Source: Hysterium pulicare CBS 123377 (taxonomy: Eukaryota > Ascomycota > Dothideomycetes > Hysteriales > Hysteriaceae). From it: 64,000 nt of DNA. The DNA lies in contig AJFK01000068.1 in assembly GCA_000467715.1 (NCBI GenBank), positions 1-64,000 of the forward strand. Direction: 5' to 3'. Shown piece by piece: positions 21,322 to 32,728 of the stretch. The position numbers were made by a program, and so were the translations under genes. Positions within the stretch are counted from its first letter, which is position 1; each line of letters opens with the position of its first letter. A model generated the notes under the pieces. It did not search any database. It had not been told where the DNA came from and saw only the letters and a list, made by a program, of their open reading frames with translations.

Positions 21322-22707
21322 ATGGGCAGTAATAGAACTCAAAGACTAGTCAACAAGACCATCCGTCAGGGTGACCTGGCTCGAAACTTTAACCCACCCC
21401 CAACCAGTTATTCATGTGAGTATTTCAAGATCCATTCACCCCCCGAATCAATAGTAATGGTGATACAGCGGCCGTGTCAGGGCCAAAACCAATCAATGGA
21501 TTCGTTCTCACCAAGTCCCCGTCCCTCAGCAACGAAAGTATCTCGTCTCTCAGCAACGAAAGCATCTCGACCTCTGATCGAATGGATAGCGACGAAAGTA
21601 AGTCATTCTGGTAGACGTCACCTCTTTAATGCCATTGCTAACTGTATTGATAGTGACTATGGCGGAGCCTCAAGTTTTTGATAGTCATAGAGTTCACCCT
21701 GGAACAATCTACTATTTACCACCGAAAAATGAGATTGATTGGTCCTCAATAATCCTCGATCAACTAGAAGACCCGAATGCGTACGCGCACCCGGTCTTAC
21801 CGTTTCAACTCGACAAGGACGGCACCACCTGGTTTGTACAAATCACGACATCCTCATTTGACACTCCAGAGCGTGAGGGGCTGTCCTTGCGCATTGGGGA
21901 CACCGAGCAAGACGAAGGCTCCAATGTGCTCCGGTTGGCCAAGTCGTCCCCTGCCATGCCACAGCGTTCTTGGGTAAAGCTCGGTGAACGCTTCAAGATC
22001 GAGGGTAGACACCTCCAAGAATGGTGGTTCGGCGTTTCGCTCCATATAAGCGGGAAGAGGAAGATTGAAGAGCGGCTGGAATGGCTGGAGATTCAGCAAA
22101 ATCGCCCAATCTACCGCCCTCGTTGGCGCAACCTATACAATGTCAGGCCCGGGACCGTTTTGTATCTAAAGAATCGGCCTGGTGCACTAACTCATGGCGG
22201 CCCAGTTGTCATCGTGGACAATTCCGATACCCATTTCAGGTTCCTCAGGATCACCTCCTTCGCGGACTCAGAGCTTTGGCAAAGCAACCAAGGTAGCGAC
22301 GAAACCCACATCCTAATGAGGAGGCTATGCCTCGCGATCAGCAATGCAGACTGGACCCGGAAGGGTCATGATAAAACGCCGGTGATATTTCTGGAGAAGG
22401 GTAGCCCTTCAATGAGAGATGATTCCTTCATTCAGTTCCGGTTGAAACAGTGGGCAAATATCGAGTACTTCCAAACTTGGTGTTGGCCTCCAGTCGTTCT
22501 CAAAGAAGATTCGGTGCAGAAGATCTTGGAATATTGTCCAGTACATCCGTCACGAGATCGGGCTAAATGCGAATTACTCTGCGAGGCAAAGATCCTGGAC
22601 TTGGAGTTGAAAATATGTAAGTGGACCCCGATTCTGAAGCATTTCGTCCATTAGACTGACATCAAATAGATGCCAAGAACCGGAGACCAGGGAGCGATGT
22701 GGTATAG
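21322..22707 (+). CDS. unrecognised protein with two tandem copies of the local domain (family copy 2)
   Basis: Four exons (21322-21415, 21469-21597, 21654-22616, 22670-22707) give 407 residues, all junctions GT..AG and in frame. The first intron ends at ACAG 21468, the second has a GCTAACTG branch site. The N-terminal part (about 1-85) is Ser/Asn-rich and likely disordered. Domain A (about 88-210) opens HPGTIYYLPP, then HPVLPFQLDKDG, VQITTSSF, VLRLAKSSPAMPQRSWVK and FKIEGRHLQEW. Domain B (about 237-380) repeats the pattern as RPGTVLYLKN, GGPVVIVDN, FRFLRITSF, then a looser second half ending PPVVLKED. No catalytic motif, signal or membrane segment is visible. The shared pattern with neighbours shows local duplication. 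A shorter start at the Met of TMAEPQ (21659) is possible if the first exons are UTR. Confidence 0.65.
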
Positions 22708-23673
22708 CACGAAAATACTAAGGAGAGCACAGATGGAGTAGAGACTGGGTGATATGACTGGAGTTACCGTGATTGTTTGCATTGTTGACCCGATAGACGT
22801 CTATCTTTTCATGGCTGGAGGAGCAACGTCCACAGAATCAATTCTGAATCGAGAGGCGTGGTCGCCTGTCCGTCAAAGATACTCGTGCAGGTTTGTTTTT
22901 CGTCCTCTTCCACGTAATGTTGTGAGTTACTTGTTTCGGGATATTCATCACAGGCGTTGCCTTGTATAACCACAATGTTGTCTGTCACCCCAGCGATATC
23001 AAAATGCTCTCAGAACGGTCCAGTGCCTTCATTGTCCTCTTCCGTAATCATATTTGTATGGAAGTCCGGTCTTCAGATAGGGAGTTTTAGAATAGCCGGA
23101 AACATTTCGCTGCTGGCATCTCGTCATGTTCCGGATTCGAATCACACCATCTCATTCACTTGGGCTCGGGAAAGGTGAATTCACCAACCCCGCATTGACC
23201 TCTCTCCTGCCCCAAGGCAACAAGCAAATTTTCTATTCCCTCTTCTTTTCTCACGATCGCGCCACTCGTTCAACACTTCGTTGCTTCAAGCGTTGCCCGG
23301 TGCTCTCAATCTCAATCTACTGCTTTGTGTCGCGAAAAGCCTCGCGGAGCCGTAAGCTAACTATTGTTTGTAGTCACCGTCGGATGAAAGCGATTATTTT
23401 GTGGAAGCCTTTGCGAACGACCGAGTGTCAAGGCGTAGGAACGTTGCGAAGGGACAACCTCTTCTTTCACAGAAGCTTTGCGGACGCTTTCTGGGAACCA
23501 CAACCTGTCTAGTAGGAACAAATCTTCAGCGACGTCGAAAGGCCGCTCGAAACCTTGTCTCTTTCTTTTTGCTGATACCACAGAGCAGGGCCCCAAACCG
23601 TGTCTCTTTGCCTTTGATTGAGACCAGAGAGACCATTCAGTCTCTCCAACACTCACTTGTTCAACATCACCTT
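22708..23673. other. intergenic and likely 5' leader of family copy 3
   Basis: No separate gene seen. From about 23190 the plus strand is CT-rich (TTCTTTTCTCAC, CTCAATCTCAATC), a common fungal promoter/transcription-start pattern. The frame of copy 3 stays open upstream to 23401 but that part lacks family resemblance. Confidence 0.5.
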
Positions 23674-25449
23674 ATGTCTTCGAAATCGCCTGTCAACATG
23701 AATCCTCAGCCAAAACAACTTCCAAACGCTCTTCGCGAGACCGAAACCCTCCCAGGACATATACTCTTTCTGCCAGGTAGCGAACAGATCAGAGCAGATT
23801 CAGTTATTTGGAAGCAAGCCGATTCCGAATCATGCTTCATGCACCCGGTGCTGATCATAGGCCTATCAGCGGACAGGAACTACGTCCACTTTCACCTCCT
23901 GCTCATACTCCGTGGTCAGACACTCGCCAAAGCACGAAGTAGTAGTTTCGTCTGGCCTCAGTATCTGATGATTGATAGAGGTTACACACATCCTTTGGAC
24001 GAGGTCTTTGAGAGGACGAGTTTGGGGGAATATTCAGATTCACTGCCAGAGAAGTTCTGGATTCACGTGAGACGAATGTATAGAATTGAACGCCAGTATC
24101 TGCGCCAATATCCCGGCCAGTTTGCAAGGAACATATTTCTGAGTGATCCTTCCCTGGCTCAGGTCTATGCGCGAGGCTTGCTTCATCGTCTTCATCCGCC
24201 TGTTATGACGCGCTGCCCAACAAGCCACCTTCCGAAGTTGCAGGTGGGTTGCATTTATCGACTTTGTGAGCGTCCCAACACTTCTTCGATGCTATGGCAA
24301 CAGATTACGAATGACTTTGAGCGTCCTCTCGGACATCCCTTCCTCATCACCCAGATCTTCGGCACCGGAGAGATCGTACAAGGATATCCGCTGACGACTT
24401 TCGGAGAGAAAGCAATAAGCGAACGTTACGCCTTTCCAGGGCCTCACACCGAATGGATTCGTGGTCAATACTTGGTGATCGAAGGTAGCGATGCACAGAC
24501 GCATGATGACCTGCCAGTCCTTCGACTCGGGACTGGTTCACGGCAGATGCGAATGACAACCTACGTCCACGTACAGAAAGCATACGTGGTCGAATCATTG
24601 CATATCGTCGCATGGTCTAAAGAACCGGTCTTTCTGGAAGAATGTGATTGTGAGATCATTGAGCGGTATTCGCGGTATCTTGCTCAAAAGAAGAGCCCAG
24701 CTGCTGCCTTGAAGGCGATGAGGTGCGAGACTGAGGATGTCAGTGGGAAGAGTACGAGTATTCGGTCCAATTCGGTGGTCCCAGGACCTCGACCAGTCCA
24801 ACAACAGTACCAAACCGAGAATTGGGCATCTCAGCAGACAGTGGTGCATCCTTACACGCCCAGCGCGCACCCATTATGCCTTTTCGGCCCATACGATCAA
24901 TATCCTCTCGCACCTAACGCATCGCAGTTCCCCGCTTATGGTGCGCACGCCTTGCAGCAGTTCGGACTCCAGACTTCTTTTGGCGACAGCAATCAGTTTC
25001 ATGCATTCACGTCCCCTTACACCCCGAGTCCGGACAATTTAAGCCAACTGCAGACTCGTCGTGAGCGTGGGGACATGATGGTAAGATTCGCGACACATTC
25101 TGCAAATCGATTTGCATTCAACGCGGCGGCGGACGAGTTTGTGCCTGGGCGGATGGTAGAGAACATTGCCCCAAATATGAATAGGAAGGAGTTTGGCAAG
25201 CAGGGAATGAGCGCTTGCTCGTCTAGACTTTCCGCGTCTTCGAACAAGGAAAATGTGGAGCCGTCGGCTTTTGGAACGAGCACGAGCAACATTGTTGAGC
25301 TGAAGGATGCCAAGAAGACAGAAGCAGAGATCACAAAAGAGGGAGAATTGGAGAAAGAGGAGGAGTCGCATAGTCGGGGGAATGTGCTCGGTGGGACATG
25401 GATTCTCGAGAGAGTTGGGAAGAAATCGAAGTGGGTTTACAAATGGTGA
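23674..25449 (+). CDS. unrecognised protein with two tandem copies of the local domain and a long disordered tail (family copy 3)
   Basis: Intronless; the likely start is ATG 23674 (MSSKSPVNMNPQPKQ), 591 residues, chosen because the open frame above it is Arg-rich and unlike the family. Domain A (about 26-165) opens LPGHILFLPG, then MHPVLIIGLSADRN and VHFHLLLI. Domain B (about 190-330) opens VGCIYRLCERP, then GHPFLITQIFGTG, YPLTTFG, LPVLRLGTGSRQMRMTTYVH and VVESLHIVAWSKEPVFL. Residues 340-560 are Pro/Gln/Tyr/Asn-rich low complexity. The end turns charged (KKTEAEITKEGELEKEEE) and closes with GGTWILERVGKKSKWVYKW, an aromatic/basic tail. There is no signal peptide or transmembrane span. The function is unknown. 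Confidence 0.7.
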   Translation: MSSKSPVNMNPQPKQLPNALRETETLPGHILFLPGSEQIRADSVIWKQADSESCFMHPVLIIGLSADRNYVHFHLLLILRGQTLAKARSSSFVWPQYLMIDRGYTHPLDEVFERTSLGEYSDSLPEKFWIHVRRMYRIERQYLRQYPGQFARNIFLSDPSLAQVYARGLLHRLHPPVMTRCPTSHLPKLQVGCIYRLCERPNTSSMLWQQITNDFERPLGHPFLITQIFGTGEIVQGYPLTTFGEKAISERYAFPGPHTEWIRGQYLVIEGSDAQTHDDLPVLRLGTGSRQMRMTTYVHVQKAYVVESLHIVAWSKEPVFLEECDCEIIERYSRYLAQKKSPAAALKAMRCETEDVSGKSTSIRSNSVVPGPRPVQQQYQTENWASQQTVVHPYTPSAHPLCLFGPYDQYPLAPNASQFPAYGAHALQQFGLQTSFGDSNQFHAFTSPYTPSPDNLSQLQTRRERGDMMVRFATHSANRFAFNAAADEFVPGRMVENIAPNMNRKEFGKQGMSACSSRLSASSNKENVEPSAFGTSTSNIVELKDAKKTEAEITKEGELEKEEESHSRGNVLGGTWILERVGKKSKWVYKW

Positions 25450-26275
25450 TTGTTGAGAAAGCAGAATTGGAACTATGTGTGCGTGTCTGGAGATTGAACA
25501 GAAGTCTGAGATGGGATCGACTTCAAATCAGGCGAGAGAAAGTACGTTTGTCTGATTATGAAGATGTACAATGGAGTAGTTGAGACTGCAAAAATGCGAA
25601 CAAAAATCACAGAATCAAGAGAGAATTGCACGATGGTTGACATTGAGTGACGAAATACCGCGCTTTGAAAAAGGGGTACTGACTGGGCGCTCTAACCCTA
25701 TTCCGTCACGGCTTGACCAAACAATCCATATATATGAATCGAGGCCGAATATGAGTGCCTGACACTAATATGAGAAATGAATAGACGATGATGGATGTAT
25801 GATAGTCTTGATAGACGGGAGATGTGAGATGTGAGATGTGGACGGTCCTGAGGTTCTGGAGTCTGTTCTTCCCTCTTTCGGAGCGGGAGGCGGTGCTACC
25901 TATGCTAAATCGGGCAACGCGTCGTGGTTCGGGGATTACCCACAACGACGCGGGATCGGTGGGGGTAGTTCAATCTTCAATGCGAGTACTCTTTGGCACG
26001 AGCTTCAGAGTTAGGATATGTATCATGGTGTGGGTGGCTAGGTAATCCCACATTCTCCCGTGGTTCGGAGAGGAGGGGAAGGCAAGCAAAAGAGAATTGT
26101 GGAAGAGGATTCAGAAATTGAAAAAGAGCTGTGGTGGAATCGTAATTCATATGATTCATAACAGTAGGGCTATTTACAATAATCGGGTCCTCATTCCTTT
26201 CCAATACGAAGTCGAGACAATCATCCACTGACAAGTCAAAACGGTCTAGTATACAACGACATCGATAGCAATAAT
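25450..26275. other. intergenic, convergent 3' ends
   Basis: Lies between the stop of family copy 3 and the stop of glutamate dehydrogenase. Short frames only; contains a small GATGTGAGATGTGAGATGTG simple repeat near 25820. Confidence 0.55.
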
Positions 26276-27864
<1,589 letters not shown>

Positions 27865-28094
27865 TGTGTAAATGAAGCAATTGGGGTATCTAAAAAGCAA
27901 TGGACAGGATTCTCACGGCAGATGGGAAGCTGGAAGGTATGATGAGTGCAGAGAAAGTGGGCGGCGTGAGGGAAATAAATAGTACGAAGAGGGTTATGTT
28001 GGCGGGGTCTTCAATGCTGTCACGCTGATGTGAAAAGAAAAGCAATGGCGAGAGCTCGTAGCTGGACAACGTCAGAGGTCCAGGGCGAGGCCCT

Positions 28095-28346
28095 TGATAG
28101 GTATCCGGATGCATTAGACATTTTTGGAGGTGTTTGGTTGGCCATTGGCTCCCACCCGAGCGAAGCCGCTCCGCTCTCTCCCAGATTTTGCCAGACGCAG
28201 ACCATGGAGTCGTCGATAGGAGATAAGCTCTGCAGCCAATTGCGGGAGTCGTCCGGCGGTCTCACGGGAATGAATTACATGGCCGACCGTGTCAAATTTT
28301 CTCGCTGGAATGCGCCGGTTACGTACAGTTTAGGGCCGCGGGATAA
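28095..28346. promoter_or_regulatory. GATA-factor and CCAAT sites upstream of gdhA
   Basis: Within 230-490 bp upstream of the gdhA ATG (27864) lie TGATAG (28095-28100), CGATAG (28214-28219) and AGATAA (28221-28226). All fit the HGATAR consensus of the AreA/NIT2 nitrogen regulator, and the last two are adjacent. A weaker GGATAA is at 28341-28346. ATTGG at 28144-28148 is a CCAAT box in gdhA orientation. Sites read from sequence; their use is inferred. Confidence 0.55.
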
Positions 28347-28612
28347 GGGACGTGCGCCTAGCCGCGAACATGGCCGCGAGGAGGTGTGGCTTTTCTGCTC
28401 GCGCTCGCGGGCAAGCCTGCATGTCTCACACACGAACTCCCACGGCACCTCTCACACAGCTTTTCGCCAATTTTTCTCTCCAAATAGATCCGATCGGGCG
28501 GGTCGCAGCCCTGCAGAAGCCACGCCTTGACTTCCCCTCCCCCGTGAAAACACCACAAACCTTCTGTCTGCTGAACCCCCACGTCCCCTCAGCTGTTTTC
28601 TGACCCCTCCGG

Positions 28613-29763
28613 TTACGGACAGTCAGTAGGATCCCAGTCTGCAAATTTTCTCGTCAGAACGTTGTCAGCTCTTCCGACGCCCACCTTTGGAAATCAGGAG
28701 AGATCTTTGGGGGTTGCCTGATCACAGTGCTTTTGCGAGGAGAAGAGGTGCAGCTCACCGGTCACTAGATACTCGTCCAATCCATCCATCGCCTTCATGT
28801 CTCCCTCCTCGATCGAGAACCCCCCGACATTCGCGTTCTCGGCAATCCTCCCTTTCTTTACGCTCTTAGGCAGGGGAACATAGTCGTGTTGTAGGCTCCA
28901 TCGTACCAACAACTGGCCTGGGGTGCAAGAGTACTTCTTAGACAACGAGACAATGGTTGGATGCTTCATGCGAAGTGCCCGGACCAGAGGGGCATAGGCC
29001 TCGACGACAATGCCATTCTCTTGACAGAAGCTGGCGATGTCGGTCCGGGTGTTGAATGGATGGACTTCAATTTGGTTCACTGCGGGCATAATCCGAGGCT
29101 CTGATGCAATCAACTCCTGGAGCTGAACATGGTCAGCTCGCCGAGGGTAGCAGGTTCTCTGCCATCTGAAGAGCTTACGTGTTTGACACCATAGTTGGAA
29201 ACTCCACCAATTCTGATTTCGCCATCTTCGACTGCATCTTCGACTGCCCGCCAGCTATCCAGTCTTGCCCTTTTCCCGCCATACGGAGAGTGTAGGAGAA
29301 ATAAATCGATATAGCCGAGGCCGCATTCCTTGACCGATTTCTTGATAGACTTCCGAGCTGCATCGTATGTAGAATTTGATGCTAACTTGGATGTAAAGTG
29401 GATATCCTCACGCTTCAAGCCGGTCGTATTCGCTTCACTCGAGAGGAAGTCCAGGATAGCTTGTCCGGATTCTCTCTCATTATGATACATCTGAGCGGAA
29501 TCGATTCTGGCACACAGATTCACCGTCAATAGTCTGATCTAGTCATGCATATCCCTGCGTCCACATACGCTCGATAACCAGCCTGCTCCTGTGAGATAAA
29601 CCTTTGTGCTTGGGACACTCAGAAAGCATACCTCTAGCGCCCAGCGCACCGCTTGGGAAGTCTCATGACCACTTGTAAGGTACACACCAAGATGGAGCCG
29701 TGGAATAGAGAGGCCATTTGCAAGCTGGATACGGTTAATTGGGGGCAATTGCTTGTCGTACAA
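28613..29763 (-). CDS. aldo-keto reductase (AKR), start unresolved
   Basis: Exons 29632 and above, 29569-29582 (14 nt), 29179-29506, 28759-29122 and 28613-28638 reconstruct an AKR of about 280 residues. The catalytic tetrad is visible: Asp in AIDSAQMY, Tyr in the same motif, Lys in HFTSKLAS and His in [10 protein letters not shown]. Further motifs are [26 protein letters not shown] and [10 protein letters not shown], and the last 26-nt exon adds the typical fungal ending TDWDPTDCP. Such enzymes reduce aldehydes, ketones or sugars with NADPH in the cytosol. The first exon frame ([20 protein letters not shown]) is clear from 29763 but begins at a TTG; no in-frame ATG exists before the next upstream stop, so a further upstream exon or loss of the start is likely. 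The 14-nt exon is needed to make LEAGYRAIDSAQ. Confidence 0.85.
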
Positions 29764-30214
29764 CGATAAGACATGCCTTAATCCGGGAAGCCAGCGAGAA
29801 AGACTGCTGGGTCATCTTGCATGCGGCTGGGAATAGATTGGTCTACCGAGTGAGTTATCAATCGATAAATGTAGGGCACTCGGAGGAAAGGCCAGAACAG
29901 ACAGGTAGAGATTAGATGGTGACAGTGAAGTCGCACAAAGGTCAAGCCCAAGGAGTTGCTCGGGTACATTACCCCATGACGTGCCCGCTCGCTTCCGCGC
30001 TGCAGGGAGACGACACACTCACTACTTAAACCACTGTGCTGGGATTGAGGCAAATGTCTTGCAGGTGGACGCCCACTAAAAAGTGCGGCACGATGGTTGA
30101 GATGGCTGTGCAACGTACAGTCTGCTATCTAATTTCAGCTGGCGTCGAAATCCTACGCGTTTGAGCCCTAGCAGAGCGTGACTAGGTATGGCTGCGGTGA
30201 CGTATCGATTGAAT
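29764..30214. other. upstream of the AKR gene, may hold its first exon
   Basis: The AKR frame needs an ATG from here, but no clear exon with a good donor could be picked. Otherwise no coding pattern. Confidence 0.35.
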
Positions 30215-30924
30215 CTAATGGATCCATGAGCAAATGAGAGATGCTCGATGCAATCCAGTGATCGACTGGTGTTGCAACGCTGTCAGGGTCAGGAAGAGGG
30301 GCCATTCCCCCTCGCTTGGGAGCTCATCTGCTTCCAACATCGCAGTTCGAAGGCCCAGTCTCTCATACTTCACGAAATAGGAAACATCATGCAAACCATG
30401 CTCGTCGTCGCGTAGAGGAAGGATGACAAAGGTAGAAGAACGGGGCTGCTTGTCCCTGACATGAGGTCGAAGTCCAGGCCTCGTCGGCGCCGCCGGTCCT
30501 CGGCATGAAGCGATAAAAGCTTCCGCCAGGATACGGTCCCGCATCCGGGGTATCGTGTAAGTCATCATCGACAGAAGGGTCCATTCCTTTTTCCGTGGAG
30601 GGGGTGAGAGTGCAGCTGAAAGAACACAGCCATCTCTCTGAAGGCCACTATAGATGCCTCATTGGCCGGAATGCTGGATGTAGAGCCCGAAGCATTCGCA
30701 AGCCTCAGGCGGGCAAAAACTGGGGTGGGGACGATTGTACTGCTCCCTACATGGTTCAGCCCCTCGCGACATGGCGACAGAACTGCAAAGCCACACTTCC
30801 AGGGCAGACCTCCCGCTGGCGGAAGCATTCACCATCGCAATTGGCCCCTGTTCTTTGATTGTACCCCGGTAGCGATCCAACCAGGGAGGGAGTGCCGAGG
30901 AGGCCATGTGCGAGTCGAGGCGTG
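30215..30924 (-). CDS. doubtful hypothetical gene, several frames
   Basis: ATG at 30924 starts MASSALPPWLDRYRGTIKEQ, which looks like a real N-terminus. A last segment ends VKYERLGLRTAMLEADELPS before the stop at 30215, and other protein-like pieces (FREMAVFFQLHSHPLHGK) lie in a third frame between. A multi-exon gene is possible but splice sites were not convincing; a decayed gene is equally likely. No family was recognised. Confidence 0.22.
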
Positions 30925-31309
30925 ATTTTCGACATGGATGGTTTTGGAATACATATGGGTTCAACACGGCTTCAATAAATGCTGTAGGAGGCGCCCGAAG
31001 CCACGGCTTGAGCTGTAGAGCATGCCGCTTTCACTTTCAAGTCCTCTCGGAATATAAACACTGCAAGACTTCCCCCATTCTGCAAACAATTGCCTCGCAA
31101 GTCATTAGCACTTGCTTTCGTAACCATTCCTCTCTGGCTGGGATCCACTCTATTCTGTAAACCTTTCAAGCCCCTTCTGGCCTCGAAGTTTTTTCCCACC
31201 ACAGTCCTTCCGCACCCGCGTTATGTAAGTAGTAAAGTACAATACATCCTGAAGCAGGCTCCGTCTGTTGACCAAGCTAACTTTGCAGTCCCTGCATTAG
31301 CTACATGCA

Positions 31310-32059
31310 ATGTCTTTCTTTTCGGGTTTCCCAAACAACGGTTACCCATCTTATCCTCCAAGAGGCGGGCCGTTCACAGGAGCCAGCTCTTCGTCGGAGG
31401 GCTCTGCAGCACCAGGCATGACGGACAATCCTCAATTCGACATCTTCGAATGGCACCCCGCGTACCAAAGCTGCCAGCGCTACTTCCTCGACCACGCCCA
31501 ACACGATGGGAGCGTTCAAGCTCTAGCCGCACTCATCAACATCTGTTTACCTTTCCAATGGACGGCGAACCCAATAATGAGCTCCACCGGACAAGGCCCT
31601 CATACGGCCGGACCCGCATCATACAATCTTCCTTGGCCGAGGCACGGACCAGTCCCGTCGTCGCAGCGCCAACCGGCACCGATGTGGGTTTCGTTAGTCC
31701 CTTACATTCGACGCTTAATCGTCACGGGCTTTGATAGAGAAGGTGTTCTTCATGGGTTCTTTGGAGATGACTGGCGGAAGGGGATCGGGCCGGTGCAAGA
31801 ATGCGAACGGCGCAACTTCCTGTTCGCGGCAAAGAGCGTTGGATGGGCAAAAGTCAAATACCAGTACGACATGTCCCCACACGAGTCAGTCCCCTTCCTG
31901 AAGCCTCTGCAAAACGTGCAGCTGGTGGAAATCGAGGCTGCCGAGAAGACATGGAGTCAGTGGCTAGCAATGGAGGATTGGATGGTCGGACCTCGAGCTC
32001 CCGAGATTGACGATCCGACTCAAGAAGGTTCGGGTTCGGGGCGCGCACGGGAGTCTTGA
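31310..32059 (+). CDS. conserved fungal protein of unknown function
   Basis: An intronless frame of 249 residues from ATG 31310 (context GCAATGTC). The N-terminus is Gly/Pro/Ser-rich. The core has YQSCQRYFLDHAQHDGSVQA, LAALINICLPFQ, WVSLVPYIRRLIVTGFD, HGFFGDDWRKGIGPVQECER and VPFLKPLQNVQLVEIE, a well-folded-looking alpha-helical protein with many Trp and charged residues. I recall similar uncharacterised proteins in filamentous ascomycetes but know no function. There is no signal peptide or membrane segment. An out-of-frame ATG at 31305 overlaps the start and could reduce translation. The leader has a pyrimidine-rich CTTTGCAG at 31281-31288 that could be a 5'-UTR intron acceptor. Confidence 0.8.
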   Translation: MSFFSGFPNNGYPSYPPRGGPFTGASSSSEGSAAPGMTDNPQFDIFEWHPAYQSCQRYFLDHAQHDGSVQALAALINICLPFQWTANPIMSSTGQGPHTAGPASYNLPWPRHGPVPSSQRQPAPMWVSLVPYIRRLIVTGFDREGVLHGFFGDDWRKGIGPVQECERRNFLFAAKSVGWAKVKYQYDMSPHESVPFLKPLQNVQLVEIEAAEKTWSQWLAMEDWMVGPRAPEIDDPTQEGSGSGRARES

Positions 32060-32127
32060 CTTTGTGCTTGGAGTAAGGCGTCGGAATTTAGCTTACACTC
32101 GCTTGGACAGGTAAGCAAGCATGGAGT

Positions 32128-32180
32128 GGGCATGGGAATGGGCATGGGAATGGGTCATGGGAATGGGTCATGGGTCATGG
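32128..32180 (+). repeat. GGGCATGGGAAT-type minisatellite
   Basis: Four to five units of GGGCATGGGAAT / GGGTCATGGGAAT / GGGTCAT lie in the 3' flank of the conserved protein gene. Non-coding tandem repeat. Confidence 0.85.
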
Positions 32181-32728
32181 AACGGCAAAGGCGTTGGATA
32201 TCATTGTTGATAGGCAGCTCAAGCTGCCAGGCCCTCATATAGCAGGCCTCAATAATAATCTATGTATTTCAAATAGATAGTGGCAAGATCTAGGATTTCT
32301 GGTGATGCATTTGATGAAATGGAAGATCTCATTCCTCCCTGTATAGGTGAAGATGTTCGTCCTCGACAATGCTAAGTTGTAGGCGAGGCCTCGGAAAGAA
32401 CTCCGGCCACAGCTGCATCGTACGGACCAGCAAAAGAGGCATAATTGCCGAGCATGTGGCATTTTAGACTAGAAACTAGACGCCGCCATACTTCAGCCTC
32501 ATCCTTCTCCTCCTTGTGTCAAACAAAACGCAAAACACCAGCCACCAGCCCCTAGCCCCAGCCCTTTGCTCTTGTAGCCAAGAAAGGCCCTGGCGATTGA
32601 TCGTCGGGTCCGAGCAGTCCCTGCTCCTCGCTCCGGCACCTCTACCCTCCACATGCACGCGCCTCAATAATACTTAGCTCTCAAAGTGACAGATGTCTGG
32701 CGCTTCAAGCCGTCTCTCTTAATGGATC
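32181..32728. other. intergenic, no gene seen
   Basis: Promoter region of the Med5 gene; only short frames. Confidence 0.55.

Noticed and set aside
23120-23145. GGATTCGAATC sequence resembling a tRNA T-loop
   Set aside because: No A box, anticodon arm or acceptor stem could be folded around it on either strand.
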